From an uncultured Clostridia bacterium (GTDB lineage: Bacteria > Bacillota > Clostridia > Oscillospirales > Acutalibacteraceae), in NCBI GenBank assembly GCA_904420155.1, contig CAJFUH010000150.1, positions 1 to 15,222 of the forward strand: 15,222 nt of DNA. Reading direction: 5' to 3'. The notes under the pieces are model-generated. The model was not told the DNA's origin, ran no database searches, and saw only the letters and a list, made by a program, of their open reading frames with translations. Each line of letters opens with the position of its first letter. The first letter of the stretch is position 1. Positions 14,371 through 15,222 of the stretch are shown here, piece by piece. A program made the translations under genes and the position numbers.

Positions 14371-15057
14371 CTATCTTCTCCTGCCGGGGATGGGCTCTAT
14401 GGGGACCACCGCATTGAATACCGCATAACTCTTCGCGGTAATCTTCCGATCCGCGTGCATACTGCCGAAGAACCATTTTTTATATTTCACTTCCTTGGAG
14501 AGTTCCTCCAGGAAAGCTTCCAAAGCGCTAACATAATTGCCGCGGCTGTCCAGCGTATTGCGCACGCTGAGGGGCGGCTCATGGGTGATAATATAATCGA
14601 TCTCGCGGTTTACTTTGTTCAGGTTGTCCACCGCGATCCGCATCTCTTTGATATTGGGGATCTGGCGCGCCCACCATCTTCCCGCTTCCATCCGCATCTC
14701 CCGATCCGGGCTTTCTCCGCCGCCAAAGGCCAGCACTTTTTTCCCTTCCAGCTCATAAATCTGTCCCCGCATCAAATGGTAGATGTTGCCGCAGATATGA
14801 TGGACTTTGCCGCCGTGCCACTCTTCTACCGGGTATCGATCCAATATATCAAAATTTTCGTGGGCTCCGTCCACAAAAAGGATTTGGTATTTTTTCTTTC
14901 CTAATTTCTCCAAAATTTTTCTTTCCTGATCGGTGCCCTCCCAAATAAAGCCAAAGTCGCCGCATATAATCAGCGTATCTTCTTTTTTCATTTTTTTCAC
15001 CACAGGATTGTCAAACCGATGCAGGTCCCCGTGGGTGTCTCCTGTCACAAAAATCAA
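14371..15057 (-). CDS. Small metallophosphoesterase with altered active-site motifs
   Basis: Calcineurin-like phosphoesterase-fold protein of 228 residues; substrate unknown. Motif I is GDTHGD (Asp7, His9) and motif II CGDFG (Asp34). Where the fold normally has GNHE, this protein has DGAHENFD with Ala65 in place of the bridging Asn. A later metal-type His159 is in THEPP. The usual GHxH motif reads GSMH (198-201), so the first His is Ser199. The start is TTG at 15057-15055 with GGGAGGG (15071-15065) 7 nt upstream, giving MIFVTGDTHGD. It is first in the operon with sbcD and sbcC (1-nt gap), so it may act in the same stress response, but that is inference. No clear minus-strand promoter was found in 15058-15154. 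Confidence 0.85.
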   Translation of the reverse strand: MIFVTGDTHGDLHRFDNPVVKKMKKEDTLIICGDFGFIWEGTDQERKILEKLGKKKYQILFVDGAHENFDILDRYPVEEWHGGKVHHICGNIYHLMRGQIYELEGKKVLAFGGGESPDREMRMEAGRWWARQIPNIKEMRIAVDNLNKVNREIDYIITHEPPLSVRNTLDSRGNYVSALEAFLEELSKEVKYKKWFFGSMHADRKITAKSYAVFNAVVPIEPIPGRRR

Positions 15058-15091
15058 GGTAAAACCCTCCCAATTATTTCAAAATTTTCAT

Positions 15092-15120
15092 TTGCCTTTG
15101 TTTTGAAACTATTGTAGAAT
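15092..15120 (+). promoter_or_regulatory. Candidate promoter of the right-edge gene
   Basis: TTGCCT (15092-15097) and TAGAAT (15115-15120) are 17 bp apart and would give a start near 15127. A second pairing, TTGAAA (15103-15108) and TATCAT (15126-15131), is also 17 bp but would put the start almost on the ribosome site. The first is preferred. Confidence 0.55.
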
Positions 15121-15154
15121 AAAAATATCATACCATATTGGAGGCAAAAGTTCT

Positions 15155-15222
15155 ATGAGAAAAAAGTTAATTCTTCTTCTTTCTGTCCTAATCATAGTCA
15201 GTATGGCTTGTCCTTTCTTTTC
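15155..15222 (+). CDS. N-terminus of a secreted or lipoprotein-like protein (partial)
   Basis: The ATG at 15155 has a GGAGG site at 15140-15144, 10 nt upstream, and candidate promoters ahead of it. Only 22 full codons are inside the window. They read as an export signal: MRKK, then a hydrophobic stretch LILLLSVLIIVSMA, then Cys at residue 19. A Cys directly after Ala suggests a lipoprotein, but Ser at -3 instead of Leu/Val/Ile makes the lipobox imperfect. A plain signal peptide or membrane anchor is also possible. The function cannot be told from this fragment. It diverges from the phosphoesterase-sbcDC operon. Confidence 0.7.
   Translation, partial: MRKKLILLLSVLIIVSMACPFF

Overview
The window reads as chromosome of a low-to-moderate GC, spore-forming Firmicute, most likely a gut clostridium of the Oscillospiraceae/Ruminococcaceae type. 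This is inferred from a threonyl T-box, RNase Y, YmdB, SpoVS, the FakA-RecG pair, Shine-Dalgarno sites of the AGGAGG type and frequent TTG starts. No phage, plasmid, transposase, CRISPR or defence genes are visible, so this is mostly core genome. The unusual signals lie in the non-coding DNA and in one small phosphoesterase.

Layout. Positions 1-1859 (-) hold threonyl-tRNA synthetase, which runs off the left edge. Its leader (about 1885-2138) is a T-box with a terminator and a strong promoter at 2145-2173. Divergent from it, a sigma-A-like promoter at 2317-2346 (+) drives a leader of about 340 nt with several hairpins, ahead of rny (RNase Y, 2697-4250). An intrinsic terminator separates rny from ymdB (4334-5113). 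spoVS (5356-5616) follows after a leader with CCGGTA repeats and ends in its own terminator. A new promoter (5782-5810) drives fakA (5918-7597) and recG (7611-9656).

Positions 9657-10185 have no credible gene. They contain a GC-rich, hairpin-dense island that looks like an interspersed repeat, a bidirectional terminator between the converging recG and sbcC units, and a further long inverted repeat. On the minus strand, reading leftwards from 15057, a small metallophosphoesterase, sbcD and sbcC form a tight three-gene operon (1-nt gap, then an ATGA overlap). At the right edge a divergent plus-strand gene starts at 15155 with an N-terminal secretion signal and is cut off.

Function. The genes cover RNA turnover and developmental signalling (RNase Y, YmdB, SpoVS), tRNA charging with tRNA-sensing control (thrS), exogenous fatty acid activation (FakA) and DNA repair (RecG branch migration, SbcCD nuclease). 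The most interesting observations are two substituted metal-ligand positions in the small phosphoesterase, the rny leader with a possible translationally coupled 26-codon ORF, the palindromic repeats before spoVS, and the hairpin island after recG. No complete novel system can be claimed from the sequence alone.
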